From Thalassococcus profundi (lineage in GTDB: Bacteria > Pseudomonadota > Alphaproteobacteria > Rhodobacterales > Rhodobacteraceae): 64,000 nucleotides of DNA. How positions within the stretch are numbered: position 1 is the stretch's first letter; each line of letters opens with the position of its first letter. Made by a program: the position numbers and the translations under genes. The notes beneath the pieces are model-generated. The model had not been told where the DNA came from, made no database searches, and worked only from the letters and a program-made list of their open reading frames with translations. Of the stretch, positions 45,302-55,087 are shown one piece after another. Where the stretch lies: positions 1-64,000 of the forward strand of contig NZ_QPMK01000004.1 in the NCBI RefSeq assembly GCF_003344785.1, in the 5' to 3' direction.

Positions 45302-45774
45302 GACGCCTCGTAACGTCCCGATTTTCCGCCGTCTTTCAGGATCACCCGGATGCCGCCGATCTGCATCGCCTTGTCCACCGCCTTGGCCATGTCGTAGACG
45401 GTGAGCGCTGCCGTGCTGACGGCGGTCAGCGCCTCCATCTCGACGCCGGTCTGGCCGGTGGTCTTGACGGTCGCTTCGATCCGCAGGCCGGGCAGGTCCG
45501 GGTCGGGTGTCAGTTCCACCGCGACCTTGGTCACAGGCAGCGGATGGCAGAGCGGGATGAGGTCCGGCGTCTTCTTCGCGCCCATGATCCCGGCAATCCG
45601 GGCGATGCCGATCACATCGCCTTTCTTGGCGCGACCTTCTGTAATGATATCATAAGTTTCCCGCGCCATGCTGATGTGGCCTTCGGCCACGGCGACACGC
45701 GCGGTCGTGGCCTTGTCCGACACGTCGACCATGTGCGCGTCGCCCTTGGCGTCGAAATGCGTGAGCCCGCTCAT
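45298..45774 (-). CDS. moaC: Cyclic pyranopterin monophosphate synthase MoaC
   Basis: A 158-residue protein of the first step of molybdenum cofactor synthesis, working after MoaA. It shows [32 protein letters not shown] and [21 protein letters not shown], with the conserved Lys and Asp in [11 protein letters not shown]. It overlaps trpC upstream and moeA downstream by 4 bp each (ATGA), so it is translated with the tryptophan genes. Confidence 0.97.
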   Translation of the reverse strand: MSGLTHFDAKGDAHMVDVSDKATTARVAVAEGHISMARETYDIITEGRAKKGDVIGIARIAGIMGAKKTPDLIPLCHPLPVTKVAVELTPDPDLPGLRIEATVKTTGQTGVEMEALTAVSTAALTVYDMAKAVDKAMQIGGIRVILKDGGKSGRYEAS

Positions 45775-46574
45775 GCCGCCACCGGATCCTTGAGCAGCGC
45801 GCGGGTGGCCTCCGCCACGTTCTCCTGCCGCATCAGGCTTTCGCCGATGAGAAAGCTGCGCGCGCCACAGGAGGCCATGTCGGCGAGGTCCTCCGGGGTG
45901 TTGAGACCCGATTCCGAGATCATCAACCTGCCCGGCGGCACGGCCTTTGAAAGCTCACGCGTCGTCTCAAGTGTGGTCTCGAACGTCTTGAGATTGCGGT
46001 TATTTATCCCGATCAGAGGTGACTTCAAAACCAGCGCGCGGTCCAGTTCGGCGCGGTCATGCACCTCGATCAGCGCGTCCATGCCCCAGTCGAACGCCGT
46101 GTCCTCGAGCTCGGCAGCCTGTGCGTCGGACACGCTGGCCATGATGATCAGGATGCAGTCGGCATGCAGGGCCCGCGCCTCGACGACCTGGTATGGGTCG
46201 TACATGAAATCCTTGCGCAGCGCCGGCAGCGATGTTGCCTTGCGCGCTTGGGTCAGGAAGGGTTTGGCGCCTTGGAAACTGGGCCTGTCCGTCAGCACCG
46301 ACAGGCAGGTCGCGCCGCCAGCCTCGTAGGCCTCTGCCAGCGACGCAGGATGAAAATCTTTTCGGATCAATCCCTTGGAGGGCGAGGCTTTCTTGACCTC
46401 GGCAATCAGCCCGTAGCCCTTGGCCTGCGCGCGTCCCAATGCTTCGGCAAAGCCGCGCACGGGCGGAGCGTTGTGGGCGGCGGCTTCCACATCTGCAAGC
46501 GGCAGCGACGCCTTGTCATCGGCGATCTCGTCGAGCTTGTAGGCCTTGATCCGGTCCAGGATCGTGTCGGTCAT
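45771..46574 (-). CDS. trpC: Indole-3-glycerol phosphate synthase
   Basis: A 267-residue TIM-barrel enzyme of tryptophan synthesis. It has [16 protein letters not shown] (catalytic Lys), the [25 protein letters not shown] segment, [13 protein letters not shown] and [12 protein letters not shown] at the phosphate site. The ATG at 46574 follows ACGGAGG and lies 1 bp after the ung stop. It is a monofunctional TrpC without fused TrpF. Confidence 0.97.
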   Translation of the reverse strand: MTDTILDRIKAYKLDEIADDKASLPLADVEAAAHNAPPVRGFAEALGRAQAKGYGLIAEVKKASPSKGLIRKDFHPASLAEAYEAGGATCLSVLTDRPSFQGAKPFLTQARKATSLPALRKDFMYDPYQVVEARALHADCILIIMASVSDAQAAELEDTAFDWGMDALIEVHDRAELDRALVLKSPLIGINNRNLKTFETTLETTRELSKAVPPGRLMISESGLNTPEDLADMASCGARSFLIGESLMRQENVAEATRALLKDPVAA

Positions 46575-46575
46575 G

Positions 46576-47232
46576 TCAGGCATCCTCCGTTCCGGCCCAG
46601 CGGATGGGCGGCTCGCCTCTTTCCCTAAGCCAAGCGTTGATCCGGGAAAAGGGCCGTGATCCGAAAAAGCCGCGATAGGCCGACAGCGGCGAGGGATGCG
46701 GGCCTTGCAAAACCAGATGGCCGGGGCCGTGGATATGCCGGGCAAAGCGCTGCGCCGGACCGCCCCAGAGGACAAAGGCGCGCGGCCGGTCCGAGAGGTG
46801 CTCCAGAACCTCGGCCACCAGCCGGTCCCAACCCAGCCGCGCGTGGGCCTTGGGCTTGCCCTGCGGCACGGTCAGCGCGGTGTTGAGCAGCAGAACGCCT
46901 TGTTCGGCCCAGTCGGTGAGGTCCGTTCGCTGACGCGGCGTGCCAAGGTCGTCCTGCACCTCTTTGAAAATATTGCCAAGACTGTCCAGTCGCCCGCCGA
47001 AACCCTGGGGGATGGAAAAGGCGAGACCGTCCGCCTTGCCGGGCGTGTGGTAGGGGTCCTGGCCCAGGATCACGACGCGGGTCCGGTCGGGCGCACACAG
47101 GTCCAGCGCGCGGAACCGCGCGTCTGCGGGTGGAAAGACCGGGGCGGTCTCCTGCGCCAATGCGGTCTTGATCGCGGCGAATGGCGCACCGAAAAACGGC
47201 AGGTGCGCCCAGGCGGCGGGCGGCGCTGTCAC
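46576..47232 (-). CDS. ung: Uracil-DNA glycosylase
   Basis: A 218-residue family 1 UDG removing uracil from DNA. It has the water-activating loop [21 protein letters not shown] (catalytic Asp), LLLNTALTV with the uracil-reading Asn, and the minor-groove His loop [18 protein letters not shown]. It sits inside the tryptophan operon, overlapping trpD by 4 bp and ending 1 bp before trpC. This is an unusual partner for amino acid genes, although lexA lies at the end of the same block. Confidence 0.95.
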   Translation of the reverse strand: MTAPPAAWAHLPFFGAPFAAIKTALAQETAPVFPPADARFRALDLCAPDRTRVVILGQDPYHTPGKADGLAFSIPQGFGGRLDSLGNIFKEVQDDLGTPRQRTDLTDWAEQGVLLLNTALTVPQGKPKAHARLGWDRLVAEVLEHLSDRPRAFVLWGGPAQRFARHIHGPGHLVLQGPHPSPLSAYRGFFGSRPFSRINAWLRERGEPPIRWAGTEDA

Positions 47233-48248
47233 GCGGCCTGCGTCGCCCGGGCGAGTGCTTCGATCTTGGCGCGGGCTGCGCCCGAATCGATGCTTTCCCG
47301 TGCCATTTCAACGCCTTCACGCAGATTTTTCGCGTGATCCGCGACCACCATGGCGGCGCTGGAATTGAGCAGGACCGCATCGCGGAAGGCCGAAGCTTCG
47401 CCGTCCAGCAGCGCGCGGAACGCGGCGCCATTCTGTTCCGGCGTGCCGCCGAGGATCGCCTCGAAGGGGTGCACCGGCAGGCCCGCATCCTCGGGGTGCA
47501 GTTCCGTCTCGGAAATGCTGCCGTCGGCCTCGAGCGCGGCGATCCAGCTGATGCCGGTGATGGTCAACTCGTCCGTGCCATCCGATCCGTGCACCAGCCA
47601 TGCCCGTTCGGAGCCGAGCTGTGCCAGCGTTTCCGCCATCGGCCGGATCAGGTCGCGCGAAAACGCGCCGGTGAGCTGGCGCTTGACCCCCGCGGGGTTG
47701 GTGAGCGGGCCGAGGATGTTGAAGATCGTGCGCGTGCCCAGCTCCATCCGCACCGGCCCGACATGGGCCATGGCGGGGTGGTGCATGGGCGCCATCATGA
47801 AGCAGATGCCAACCTCTTTCAAAGCGCGTTCAACGTGTTGCGCGTCGATCATCACGTTGATGCCAAGCTGGCCCAAGGCGTCCGCCGCACCGGACTTCGA
47901 CGACAGGTTGCGGTTGCCGTGCTTGGCGACGGGCACGCCGGCGCCTGCGACCACGAAGGCCGTGGCGGTCGAGATGTTGAGCGTGCCCTTGCCGTCGCCG
48001 CCGGTGCCGACGATGTCCATGGCGCCCGGAGGGGCCGCGACCTTGTTGCACTTGGCGCGCATGACGGCGGCGGCGGCGGAATATTCGTCCACCGTCTCGC
48101 CGCGGGTGCGCAGCGCCATCAGCAGGCCGCCCACCTGTGCGGGCGTCGCTTCGCCGTCGAAGAGGATGCCGAAGGCGGTTTCGGCCTCGGCGCGGGTCAG
48201 GGCGCGGTCGGCGGCGGCGCCGATCAGCGGTTTCAGCGCGGCGCTCAT
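47229..48248 (-). CDS. trpD: Anthranilate phosphoribosyltransferase
   Basis: A 339-residue enzyme joining anthranilate to PRPP. It has the motifs [18 protein letters not shown] (PRPP site), [28 protein letters not shown] and [14 protein letters not shown]. Order and length are standard. It overlaps trpG by 4 bp upstream and ung by 4 bp downstream. Confidence 0.97.
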   Translation of the reverse strand: MSAALKPLIGAAADRALTRAEAETAFGILFDGEATPAQVGGLLMALRTRGETVDEYSAAAAVMRAKCNKVAAPPGAMDIVGTGGDGKGTLNISTATAFVVAGAGVPVAKHGNRNLSSKSGAADALGQLGINVMIDAQHVERALKEVGICFMMAPMHHPAMAHVGPVRMELGTRTIFNILGPLTNPAGVKRQLTGAFSRDLIRPMAETLAQLGSERAWLVHGSDGTDELTITGISWIAALEADGSISETELHPEDAGLPVHPFEAILGGTPEQNGAAFRALLDGEASAFRDAVLLNSSAAMVVADHAKNLREGVEMARESIDSGAARAKIEALARATQAA

Positions 48249-48826
48249 GCGGGCACCGGCAGGATGTCGAGGAAGTTGCGCAGAAGAGCGTGGCCATGCT
48301 CCGACGCGATGGATTCTGGGTGGAACTGCACGCCATGGATCGGCAGGTCGCGATGCTGCAGGCCCATGATCGTGCCGTCCTCAAGTTCGGCCGTGACGGT
48401 CAGGCAGTCGGGCAGGGTGGCGCGGTCCACCACCAGCGAATGATAGCGGGTCGCGGCAAAGGGCGAGGACAGGCCGGCAAAGACGCCGGTGCCGGTATGC
48501 ATCATCTGGCCCATCTTGCCGTGCACGATGTCGCGGTGCTGCACCACCCGTCCGCCGAAGGCCTGCCCGATCGTCTGGTGCCCGAGGCAGACGCCCAAAA
48601 GCGGCATCCCGGTCTCGGCGGCCGCCTGGGTCAGCGCCAGGCAGATACCGGCATGGTCGGGGTCCGACGGCCCCGGCGACAGCAGGATGCCCGCGGGACG
48701 CAGCGCCATCGCCTCCTGCACGTTCAGGGCGTCGTTGCGGACCACCTTCACCTCAGTGCCAAGCTCGCCCACGTAATGCACGAGATTGTAGGTGAAGCTG
48801 TCGTAGTTATCTATCAGCAGCAGCAT
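48245..48826 (-). CDS. trpG: Anthranilate synthase glutamine amidotransferase component
   Basis: A 193-residue class I amidotransferase. It starts [18 protein letters not shown]. The nucleophile Cys is in [17 protein letters not shown] and the His-Glu pair in [14 protein letters not shown]. It releases ammonia for TrpE, which is not in the window. It is the first gene of the trp-ung-moa block and is divergent from the YibQ-type gene; the 146 bp between them show no run of Trp codons. Confidence 0.96.
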   Translation of the reverse strand: MLLLIDNYDSFTYNLVHYVGELGTEVKVVRNDALNVQEAMALRPAGILLSPGPSDPDHAGICLALTQAAAETGMPLLGVCLGHQTIGQAFGGRVVQHRDIVHGKMGQMMHTGTGVFAGLSSPFAATRYHSLVVDRATLPDCLTVTAELEDGTIMGLQHRDLPIHGVQFHPESIASEHGHALLRNFLDILPVPA

Positions 48827-48972
48827 GGTGTTTCTTTGTTGGCAGGGCTGGTGGGGCACGCCCCGGTTGCCGTATAGATGGACCAGGGCGCGGAGCAGCG
48901 TCAAGAGCGTGCGGGACACACCCGGCGCGGCAGGCGCACGCAACAGGCGAAGTGAACGAGAGGACGGAACCC

Positions 48973-50841
48973 ATGGCGAAAGGGTTTGTGGCGGGAGCGG
49001 TCTGGGGGCTGGTGGTCTCGGCGGCCGGGGCAGGGGCCGTGTCGCTGGCGGTCGGGGTGGCGCCGATCGTGGACGCGCCGCCCGCGCCCGAGGACATCGA
49101 GGTGGCGGTGCTGCCCGCCGATCCTGGCGAGGAGGTCGCGCCCGATCCGGTCGACGCGGCGACCCCGCCCGAGGAGACGCCGCAAGCCGAGGCGAGGACA
49201 CCCGAGGCCGCGCTGCCCGACACGCCGCCTCTGCGCTTCGAGGACACCACCGAAACCCCGCCCGAGGCAGCCGCGCCGCCGGAACCGGCCCGTCGGCCCG
49301 GAGACGAGGCCGATGTGGCCGCTCCTTCGGACGCGGGCACCGCACCCGCGGCTCCCGAGGATGCGGCGGACGCCCCGCTGACCGCCGAGACAACCGAACC
49401 CGCAGCCGTGCCGGAGACGGCGTTGGCCGGAGATGCGCCGCCGGCGCCGGACCTTGCCGATCCGCCGGGCGGCGTCGACGTGGCGACAGACTCGCCGGTT
49501 CTGCCCAGCGTTCAGGCCGCGCTTCCCGAGGCGCCCGGTACGGAAACCGAACCCTCCATCGCCACTGAACCGGCGCAGCCGCCGATGCCGCAGGTGCCGT
49601 CGGAGGAGAGCGGCCTGATTGCGGATGCAGAGGAGGGATCGGGCGCGGTGTCGGCAGAGGCGGATGCGGGGACCGGTGACACCGACGCTGCGCCGCAGTC
49701 GATGGCGGCAGCACCCGAGACCGCAATGCCCACGCCGGACGCAGACGAGGCCGCTCCGGAAAATGCGGAGCAGCGCGCCGAGGATGTGGCGACCGCGCCC
49801 GACGCCGGGACCACTGTGCCGGATGTCGCAGAGGCCGAGGCGGCGCCCGATCCGGCCGAGACCGCTCCGGACGGCGCGGAGCCGGCGCCCGAGGTCATGG
49901 CGACCGCGCCCGAGACGGCTGCGCCGGATGCGGCTGAGGCAGAGGCCGAACCCGGGCGCGCGCCGCTGGCACGGATCACGCCCGACCCGACGCCCGGGAC
50001 AGGAAGCGATGACGCGTCCGACACCGAGACGGCGGCAATTCCCCGGCCGGCCATCGGCACTCCGGCGGTGTCGTTGATCGACCGCGGCTCCGCCGTGCCG
50101 GACAGCCGTCTGCCGGTGGTGGGCGCGCCCGAGGACAGCGGCACGGCAGAGGCCACGGACCCGGCACCGCTGGTCGCTCATGCGGCTTCGGTCGATGTCG
50201 AAGCGGATCTGCCGCGCATGGCCATCGTGCTGATCGATCCCGGCAGCGGGCCGCTGGGGCCGGACACGCTGGACGCCTTCCCGTTTCCGGTGACCTTCGC
50301 GATCGACCCCAGCGCGCCCGAAGCGGCAGAGCGCATGAAAGGTTACCGCGAGCGCGGCTTCGAGGTCATGGCGCTGGCCGGTGTGCCGGACGGGGCGCAG
50401 CCGTCGGACGTGGAGGTGACGCTCGCCGCGGCGCTGCGCGCGGTGCCCGAGGCGGTGGCGGTGCTGGAAACGCCCGATGCGGGGCTGCAAGGCGCGCGCA
50501 ATGTGTCGGACCAGGCCGCGCAGGTGCTGCGCGACAGCGGCCACGGGCTGGTGCTCCAGGCCAAGGGGCTCAACACGGCGACCGCGCTGGCGGCGCGCGA
50601 AGGTGTGCCTGCGGCGACGGTCTTCAAGGATTTCGACGGCGACGGGCAGGACCCGCGCGCGATCCGGCGGTTCCTCGACGGCGCGGCGTTCCGAGCCCGC
50701 CAGGACGGGGCCGTGGTGATGATGGGGCGGCTGACGGCGGACACGCTGTCGGCGCTGCTGCTCTGGGGCTTGCAGGACCGCGCCAGCCAGGTGGCACTGG
50801 TGCCGGTGTCGGTGGTGCTGAGCGAGGCGGCGGGGCTTTAG
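48973..50841 (+). CDS. Divergent polysaccharide deacetylase-family protein (YibQ-like) with long acidic linker
   Basis: A 622-residue protein. A signal anchor (about 4-28) is followed by about 370 residues made almost only of Ala, Pro, Glu, Asp and Thr, and then a C-terminal domain (about 405-622) of the YibQ/DUF610 type. That domain has MAIVLIDPGSGPLGPDTL, FPFPVTFAIDPSAPEAAERM, YRERGFEVMALAGVPDG and ATVFKDFDGDGQ. The linker would let the domain reach from the inner membrane across the periplasm. The YibQ family is deacetylase-like but its reaction is poorly known. The ATG at 48973 follows GAGAGGACGG; an in-frame GTG is 21 bp earlier. Confidence 0.85.
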   Translation: MAKGFVAGAVWGLVVSAAGAGAVSLAVGVAPIVDAPPAPEDIEVAVLPADPGEEVAPDPVDAATPPEETPQAEARTPEAALPDTPPLRFEDTTETPPEAAAPPEPARRPGDEADVAAPSDAGTAPAAPEDAADAPLTAETTEPAAVPETALAGDAPPAPDLADPPGGVDVATDSPVLPSVQAALPEAPGTETEPSIATEPAQPPMPQVPSEESGLIADAEEGSGAVSAEADAGTGDTDAAPQSMAAAPETAMPTPDADEAAPENAEQRAEDVATAPDAGTTVPDVAEAEAAPDPAETAPDGAEPAPEVMATAPETAAPDAAEAEAEPGRAPLARITPDPTPGTGSDDASDTETAAIPRPAIGTPAVSLIDRGSAVPDSRLPVVGAPEDSGTAEATDPAPLVAHAASVDVEADLPRMAIVLIDPGSGPLGPDTLDAFPFPVTFAIDPSAPEAAERMKGYRERGFEVMALAGVPDGAQPSDVEVTLAAALRAVPEAVAVLETPDAGLQGARNVSDQAAQVLRDSGHGLVLQAKGLNTATALAAREGVPAATVFKDFDGDGQDPRAIRRFLDGAAFRARQDGAVVMMGRLTADTLSALLLWGLQDRASQVALVPVSVVLSEAAGL

Positions 50842-50877
50842 TGCGGTCGAGGCGGTCCGCGAGGGCCAAGGAGCCGC

Positions 50878-51558
50878 TTATCCGCCCTGACGGGCGTTTG
50901 CGCGACCGGCCCAGTCGGCAAGCGTGGTGGCCAGATCGCCGTAGCCGGTGAACCGCCATTCGAACGCCAGCCCCAGCCGCGCCGCATGGGCGCGGGCCTT
51001 TTCGACCAGGGCCGGATCGTCGGTCTGGGCCTGGTAGACCAGCTTTTCGTAATGGCCGAAATACATGTCGCGCAGCTGCGGATGCCGGTCGAGCCCGAGC
51101 GGCTTCCAGACGAAGGCATCGAACTGCCGCACCAGGAAATCCGTGAGGTAGAAGGCGGTGATCTCGTCACGCGCGGCAAAGTCCTGCACGCCTTCGAAAA
51201 AGGCATAGCAATGCGGACCCGCGACCATCTCGACTCCCATCTCGCGGCAGGCGGCCTCGAGCCCGCCGCCGGTGCCGCAATCTGCGTAGACCACGAAGAT
51301 TTCCGAATAGTCCGCGCGGTGCTCTGCCACGGCGGCGCGGACCGCGTCCGTAATGCGGTCGGGATGGTTGTGCAGGATCGCGGGCAGACAGGCGAGGTCG
51401 ATGTGGTGCCAGCCGTTCGCCGCCTTGAGGTCGAGGATTTCGCGGGCCAGCGCCCCGCAGGCGATCAGGAGGATGCGGCCCCGGCCTGCGGCGGGCAGAC
51501 CGTCGCGGGTCAGATCCTCGTCGGTGACAGCTTGCGGATCAGGGGTGGCTGTCGTCAT
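50878..51558 (-). CDS. DUF1638-family protein
   Basis: A 226-residue cytoplasmic protein (Met at 51558; another in-frame Met at 51567). It has ILLIACGALAREILDLKAANGW, LACLPAILHNHPDRITDAVRAAV, VYADCGTGGGLEAAC and AGPHCYAFFEG, the conserved pieces of DUF1638. The Cys in YADCGTGG and GPHCY could bind metal. Such proteins occur beside corrinoid proteins and methyltransferases in alphaproteobacteria and methanogens, as here. Its role is unknown, perhaps in corrinoid methyl transfer. It overlaps the end of the small membrane protein gene by 20 bp. Confidence 0.85.
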   Translation of the reverse strand: MTTATPDPQAVTDEDLTRDGLPAAGRGRILLIACGALAREILDLKAANGWHHIDLACLPAILHNHPDRITDAVRAAVAEHRADYSEIFVVYADCGTGGGLEAACREMGVEMVAGPHCYAFFEGVQDFAARDEITAFYLTDFLVRQFDAFVWKPLGLDRHPQLRDMYFGHYEKLVYQAQTDDPALVEKARAHAARLGLAFEWRFTGYGDLATTLADWAGRANARQGG

Positions 51559-51712
51559 AGGGCACATGCGCCAGCGCCCAGCGGGCCAGCAGGCCCAGGG
51601 CCATGAGCACGGGCAACACCGTCAGCGCGCCCCAGGCGTTCAGGGCCCAGATCGTCAGGCCTGCCGCTGCGAGGACGGAAAAGATCATCAGTGCGAACGA
51701 TGTGACTGGCAT
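51539..51712 (-). CDS. 57-residue membrane protein
   Basis: The ATG at 51712 follows GGGAG, and the product is MPVTSFALMIFSVLAAAGLT, then a WALNAWGAL stretch, a second hydrophobic segment VLPVLMALGLLARWAL and the tail AHVPYDDSHP. It makes two closely spaced transmembrane helices with both ends probably on the same side. Its stop lies 20 bp inside the DUF1638 gene, so the two are probably cotranslated. It lies after the terminator of the corrinoid gene and so should have its own promoter. Function unknown. Confidence 0.7.
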   Translation of the reverse strand: MPVTSFALMIFSVLAAAGLTIWALNAWGALTVLPVLMALGLLARWALAHVPYDDSHP

Positions 51713-51727
51713 TCGAATCTCCCTTCA

Positions 51728-51742
51728 CCCCACAATATGGGG
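51728..51742 (-). promoter_or_regulatory. Small palindrome before the 57-residue gene
   Basis: CCCCA-CAATA-TGGGG forms a 5-bp inverted repeat 16 bp upstream of the small membrane gene. It may be an operator or a leader hairpin close to the ribosome site. Confidence 0.35.
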
Positions 51743-51761
51743 CGATGGAGCCAAAAGAAAA

Positions 51762-51788
51762 AGACCCCCGGCCTGCGGCAAGGGGTCT
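51762..51788 (-). terminator. Terminator after the corrinoid protein gene
   Basis: On the minus strand AGACCCC (51788-51782) pairs with GGGGTCT (51768-51762) around a 13-nt loop. It is followed by TTTTCTTTT. It starts about 30 bp after the corrinoid protein stop. Confidence 0.85.
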
Positions 51789-51819
51789 GGTGGCGGTTGC
51801 GGGCGCGATCGGATGCAAA

Positions 51820-52524
<705 letters not shown>

Positions 52525-52618
52525 GGCGGGTTCCTTCAGGCGGGCGCGGATGACGCGCGCAGGTGGTGTTCGGTGACATATTCCACGAATTTCATCGCGG
52601 AGTTGCTGGTTTGCGACT

Positions 52619-52646
52619 TGCCGCGCGTGTAACACGACGCGCGGCA
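52619..52646 (-). promoter_or_regulatory. Perfect hairpin in the corrinoid-gene leader
   Basis: TGCCGCGCGT (52619-52628) and ACGCGCGGCA (52637-52646) form a 10-bp perfect stem with an 8-nt loop, about 95 bp upstream of the corrinoid protein ATG and on the shared divergent region. It is too simple for a cobalamin riboswitch. It could be a protein site or a leader structure. Confidence 0.5.
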
Positions 52647-52686
52647 CGGCGCCGGCGCGTCTGTGCCCCGGCGGCGACAGCCTGGA

Positions 52687-52715
52687 TTGCAAATGTTCTT
52701 ATTTCGTTCTAGCCT
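52687..52715 (+). promoter_or_regulatory. SOS-type promoter of the radical SAM gene
   Basis: GTTC-TTATTTC-GTTC at 52695-52709 is an exact alphaproteobacterial LexA box. It fills the spacer between TTGCAA (52687-52692) and TAGCCT (52710-52715), which are 17 bp apart. The gene's ATG is only 6 bp after the -10 element, so the message would be nearly leaderless. Bound LexA would block RNA polymerase directly. Confidence 0.78.
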
Positions 52716-52721
52716 GTCGGA

Positions 52722-53807
52722 ATGACAGTTCCGGAGAACAGGATCGCGCCGGATCGGCGCCGTGGACGCGGAACGGCCAGCTGCGATGCCGGGCGCTTCG
52801 AACGTCTGAACCGCGTGCTGGAAACCGACGGCTGGGAGATCGACCCCGAACTGCCGCCGCTGCGCACCCATGTGTCGGACGAACGTCCGCGCTCGGCCAT
52901 CAGCTATGTCTCCTCGCCCGATCTGCCCTTCGACCGCACGCTGAATCCCTACCGGGGCTGCGAACACGGCTGCGTCTACTGCTTCGCCCGGCCCAGCCAT
53001 GCCTGGCTCGGCCTGTCGCCGGGACTGGATTTCGAAACGCGGCTCATTGCCCGGCCGCAGATGCCCGAGGTGCTGGCGCGGGAATTGCGGGCGCGCGGCT
53101 ACACCCCGCGGACGTTGGCCATCGGCACCAACACCGATCCATACCAGCCGATCGAGCGCGACCGCGGCATCATGCGCGCCTGTCTCGAGGTGCTGCGCGA
53201 TTTTAACCACCCGGTGGCGATCGTGACCAAGGGCACGTTGGTCGAACGGGACATCGACATCCTGGCTCACATGGCGGCACAGGGGTTGGCGCGCGTGGGG
53301 GTCTCTGTCACCACGCTCGACCCGAAACTCAGCCGCCGGATGGAGCCGCGCGCGCCGTCCCCGGCGCGGCGGTTGCAGACCATCCGCGCGCTCAGCGGCG
53401 CGGGCATCCCGGTGCGGCTCATGGCCTCGCCGCTGGTGCCCGCGCTCACCGATCCCGAGCTCGAGGCCATCCTGGCCGCCGGGGCCGACGCGGGGGCGGA
53501 TGCGGCGAGCTGGATCATGCTGCGGCTCCCGCACGAGGTGTCGGCGCTGTGGCGCGACTGGCTGGCGGAGCATTACCCCGACAGGGCGGAGCGGATCATG
53601 GGCCACCTGCGCGCCATGCACGGGGGCAAGGATTACGACAGCCGCTGGCATCACCGGATGCGCGGAGAGGGGCCTTACGCACAGGTCATCGCGCACCGCT
53701 TTGCCGTGGCCGCGCGGCGGCTGGGTCTCGACCGGACCACCGCACCGCTGCGCGCAGACCTGTTCCGCCCGCCGCCCAGGGCGGGGGATCAGCTGTCGTT
53801 GTTCTGA
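52722..53807 (+). CDS. PA0069-family radical SAM protein (SplB-related)
   Basis: A 361-residue radical SAM protein. The iron-sulfur motif is NPYRGCEHGCVYCFAR (Cys80, Cys84, Cys87). Further family pieces are PFDRTLNPYRGC, LAIGTNTDPYQPIER, VAIVTKGTLVERDID and VGVSVTTLDPKLSRRMEPRAPSP-type segments. The family is related to spore photoproduct lyase, which repairs UV-damaged thymines, but the reaction of these proteins is not established. A perfect SOS box sits in the promoter, which supports a DNA-damage role. It lies between the corrinoid protein and the homocysteine methyltransferase on the opposite strand. Confidence 0.9.
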   Translation: MTVPENRIAPDRRRGRGTASCDAGRFERLNRVLETDGWEIDPELPPLRTHVSDERPRSAISYVSSPDLPFDRTLNPYRGCEHGCVYCFARPSHAWLGLSPGLDFETRLIARPQMPEVLARELRARGYTPRTLAIGTNTDPYQPIERDRGIMRACLEVLRDFNHPVAIVTKGTLVERDIDILAHMAAQGLARVGVSVTTLDPKLSRRMEPRAPSPARRLQTIRALSGAGIPVRLMASPLVPALTDPELEAILAAGADAGADAASWIMLRLPHEVSALWRDWLAEHYPDRAERIMGHLRAMHGGKDYDSRWHHRMRGEGPYAQVIAHRFAVAARRLGLDRTTAPLRADLFRPPPRAGDQLSLF

Positions 53808-53823
53808 GCGGTCGATGGCGGTC

Positions 53824-53858
53824 ATTCTCGGTTTCTGTTTCGGTCTCGGTTTCGGACA
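53824..53858. repeat. Short degenerate TTTCGG repeat
   Basis: A 35-bp run of imperfect hexamers of the type TTTCGG/TCTCGG follows the radical SAM stop. The rest of the 210-bp gap before the homocysteine methyltransferase stop shows nothing else I can name. Confidence 0.4.
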
Positions 53859-54017
53859 AGCGGCGTCAGGGCGCCTCAGGCGTTGAACGTACGAACAGGC
53901 GCGGGGCGCTCCCGGGTCGGCACCGCCGTGATGCCGCTGTGCCGGCAGAGGGAAGGGCGGCGCGCCGGATCGTCGCAGGCCGCGGGCTGCCATCCGCCGG
54001 CAAGCCGCGGCGGGCCG

Positions 54018-55031
54018 TCACCCCCGCCGACGTCCGCGGCGTTCGCGCTTCGGCGCGGTATCGTCACCGGTGCCATCGGTTTCCGATGAAAACGGCCCCA
54101 GCGCCGCGACGATCTGGTCGAGCGTCGGCGCCGGACCCTTGTCGCGGGTTTCGAGCGCCTCGCGCATGGCCCGCAGGTGTTCCGGCATGGTGCCGCAGCA
54201 GCCGCCGATGATCCGCGCGCCGCAGTTGCGGGCCATCACCGCGTAATCGGCCATCAGCTCGGGCGTGCCGTCGTAGTGGATGTGGCCGTCCTTGTATTTC
54301 GGAATGCCGGCGTTGCCCTTGGCGATGATCGGCATGTCGGTGCCTTGCGCCGAAAAACCGAGCACCGTGCGCAGGATGTCCGCCGCCCCGGTGCCGCAGT
54401 TGGCGCCGAAGGCCAGCGGCGCGTTCTCGATCCCGTCGACGATGCCCACCATGTCAGCCGAGGTGACGCCCATCATCGTGCGCCCGGCGGTGTCGAAGCT
54501 CATGGTGCCGCACCACGGCATGCCCGCCAGCTTGAATGCCTCGGCGGCGGCGCGGAATTCCTCGGGGGCCGAAATCGTCTCGACCCAGAGCACGTCGGCG
54601 CCGCCTGCCTTGAGCCCCTCGGCGGTCTCGTGGAACATCTCGACCGCCTCGGCATGGCTGAGCGAGCCCACCGGTTCCATGATGTCGCCGGTGGGGCCGA
54701 CCGATCCGGCGACGACGATGTCGCGGCCCGAGGCATCGGCGATCTCGCGGGCGATCTCGGCGCTAAGGCGCGACAGTTCGTGCGCGCGGTGCTGGGCGTC
54801 GTGCAGTTTCAGCCGCGAGGCGTTGGCGCCGAAGGAGTTGGTCAGGAAGATGTCGCTGCCGGACTCGACGGCGCCGCGGTAGAGCGTGCGGATCTTGTCG
54901 GTCTCGGTCTCGTTCCAGAACTCCGGCGCGTCGCCGGAACTCAGCCCCATGTTGAAGAGGTTAGTGCCAGTGGCGCCATCGGCCATCAGCCAGTCGCGGG
55001 TCGCCAGCAGCTTGGAAAGCGCGTCGGTCAT
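54018..55031 (-). CDS. Homocysteine S-methyltransferase family protein (betaine/B12-type)
   Basis: A 337-residue TIM-barrel methyltransferase. It has the opening [16 protein letters not shown], the [13 protein letters not shown] segment, [16 protein letters not shown], and zinc ligands in FGANCGTG and IIGGCCGT (three Cys). The C-terminus is charged (RRGRRRG). It matches the homocysteine domain of MetH and proteins annotated betaine-homocysteine methyltransferase. With the separate corrinoid protein nearby, methionine synthesis from a B12-bound methyl group is the favoured reading. The ATG at 55031 follows CAGGATG. Confidence 0.9.
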   Translation of the reverse strand: MTDALSKLLATRDWLMADGATGTNLFNMGLSSGDAPEFWNETETDKIRTLYRGAVESGSDIFLTNSFGANASRLKLHDAQHRAHELSRLSAEIAREIADASGRDIVVAGSVGPTGDIMEPVGSLSHAEAVEMFHETAEGLKAGGADVLWVETISAPEEFRAAAEAFKLAGMPWCGTMSFDTAGRTMMGVTSADMVGIVDGIENAPLAFGANCGTGAADILRTVLGFSAQGTDMPIIAKGNAGIPKYKDGHIHYDGTPELMADYAVMARNCGARIIGGCCGTMPEHLRAMREALETRDKGPAPTLDQIVAALGPFSSETDGTGDDTAPKRERRGRRRG

Positions 55032-55087
55032 CGAAACATCCTGTCTGTCATTGCGCCTCTGTTTCACGGGCCGTGTCTTGAGGCAAA

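Noticed and set aside
48827-48972. Tryptophan leader peptide and attenuator before trpG
   Set aside because: No short frame with tandem Trp codons and no terminator-antiterminator pair is visible.
52525-52721. Cobalamin riboswitch before the corrinoid protein
   Set aside because: The region is short and holds one plain hairpin; no B12-box-like core was seen.
53824-53858. Short CRISPR-like repeat run
   Set aside because: Imperfect hexamers without spacers or cas genes; simple-sequence DNA.
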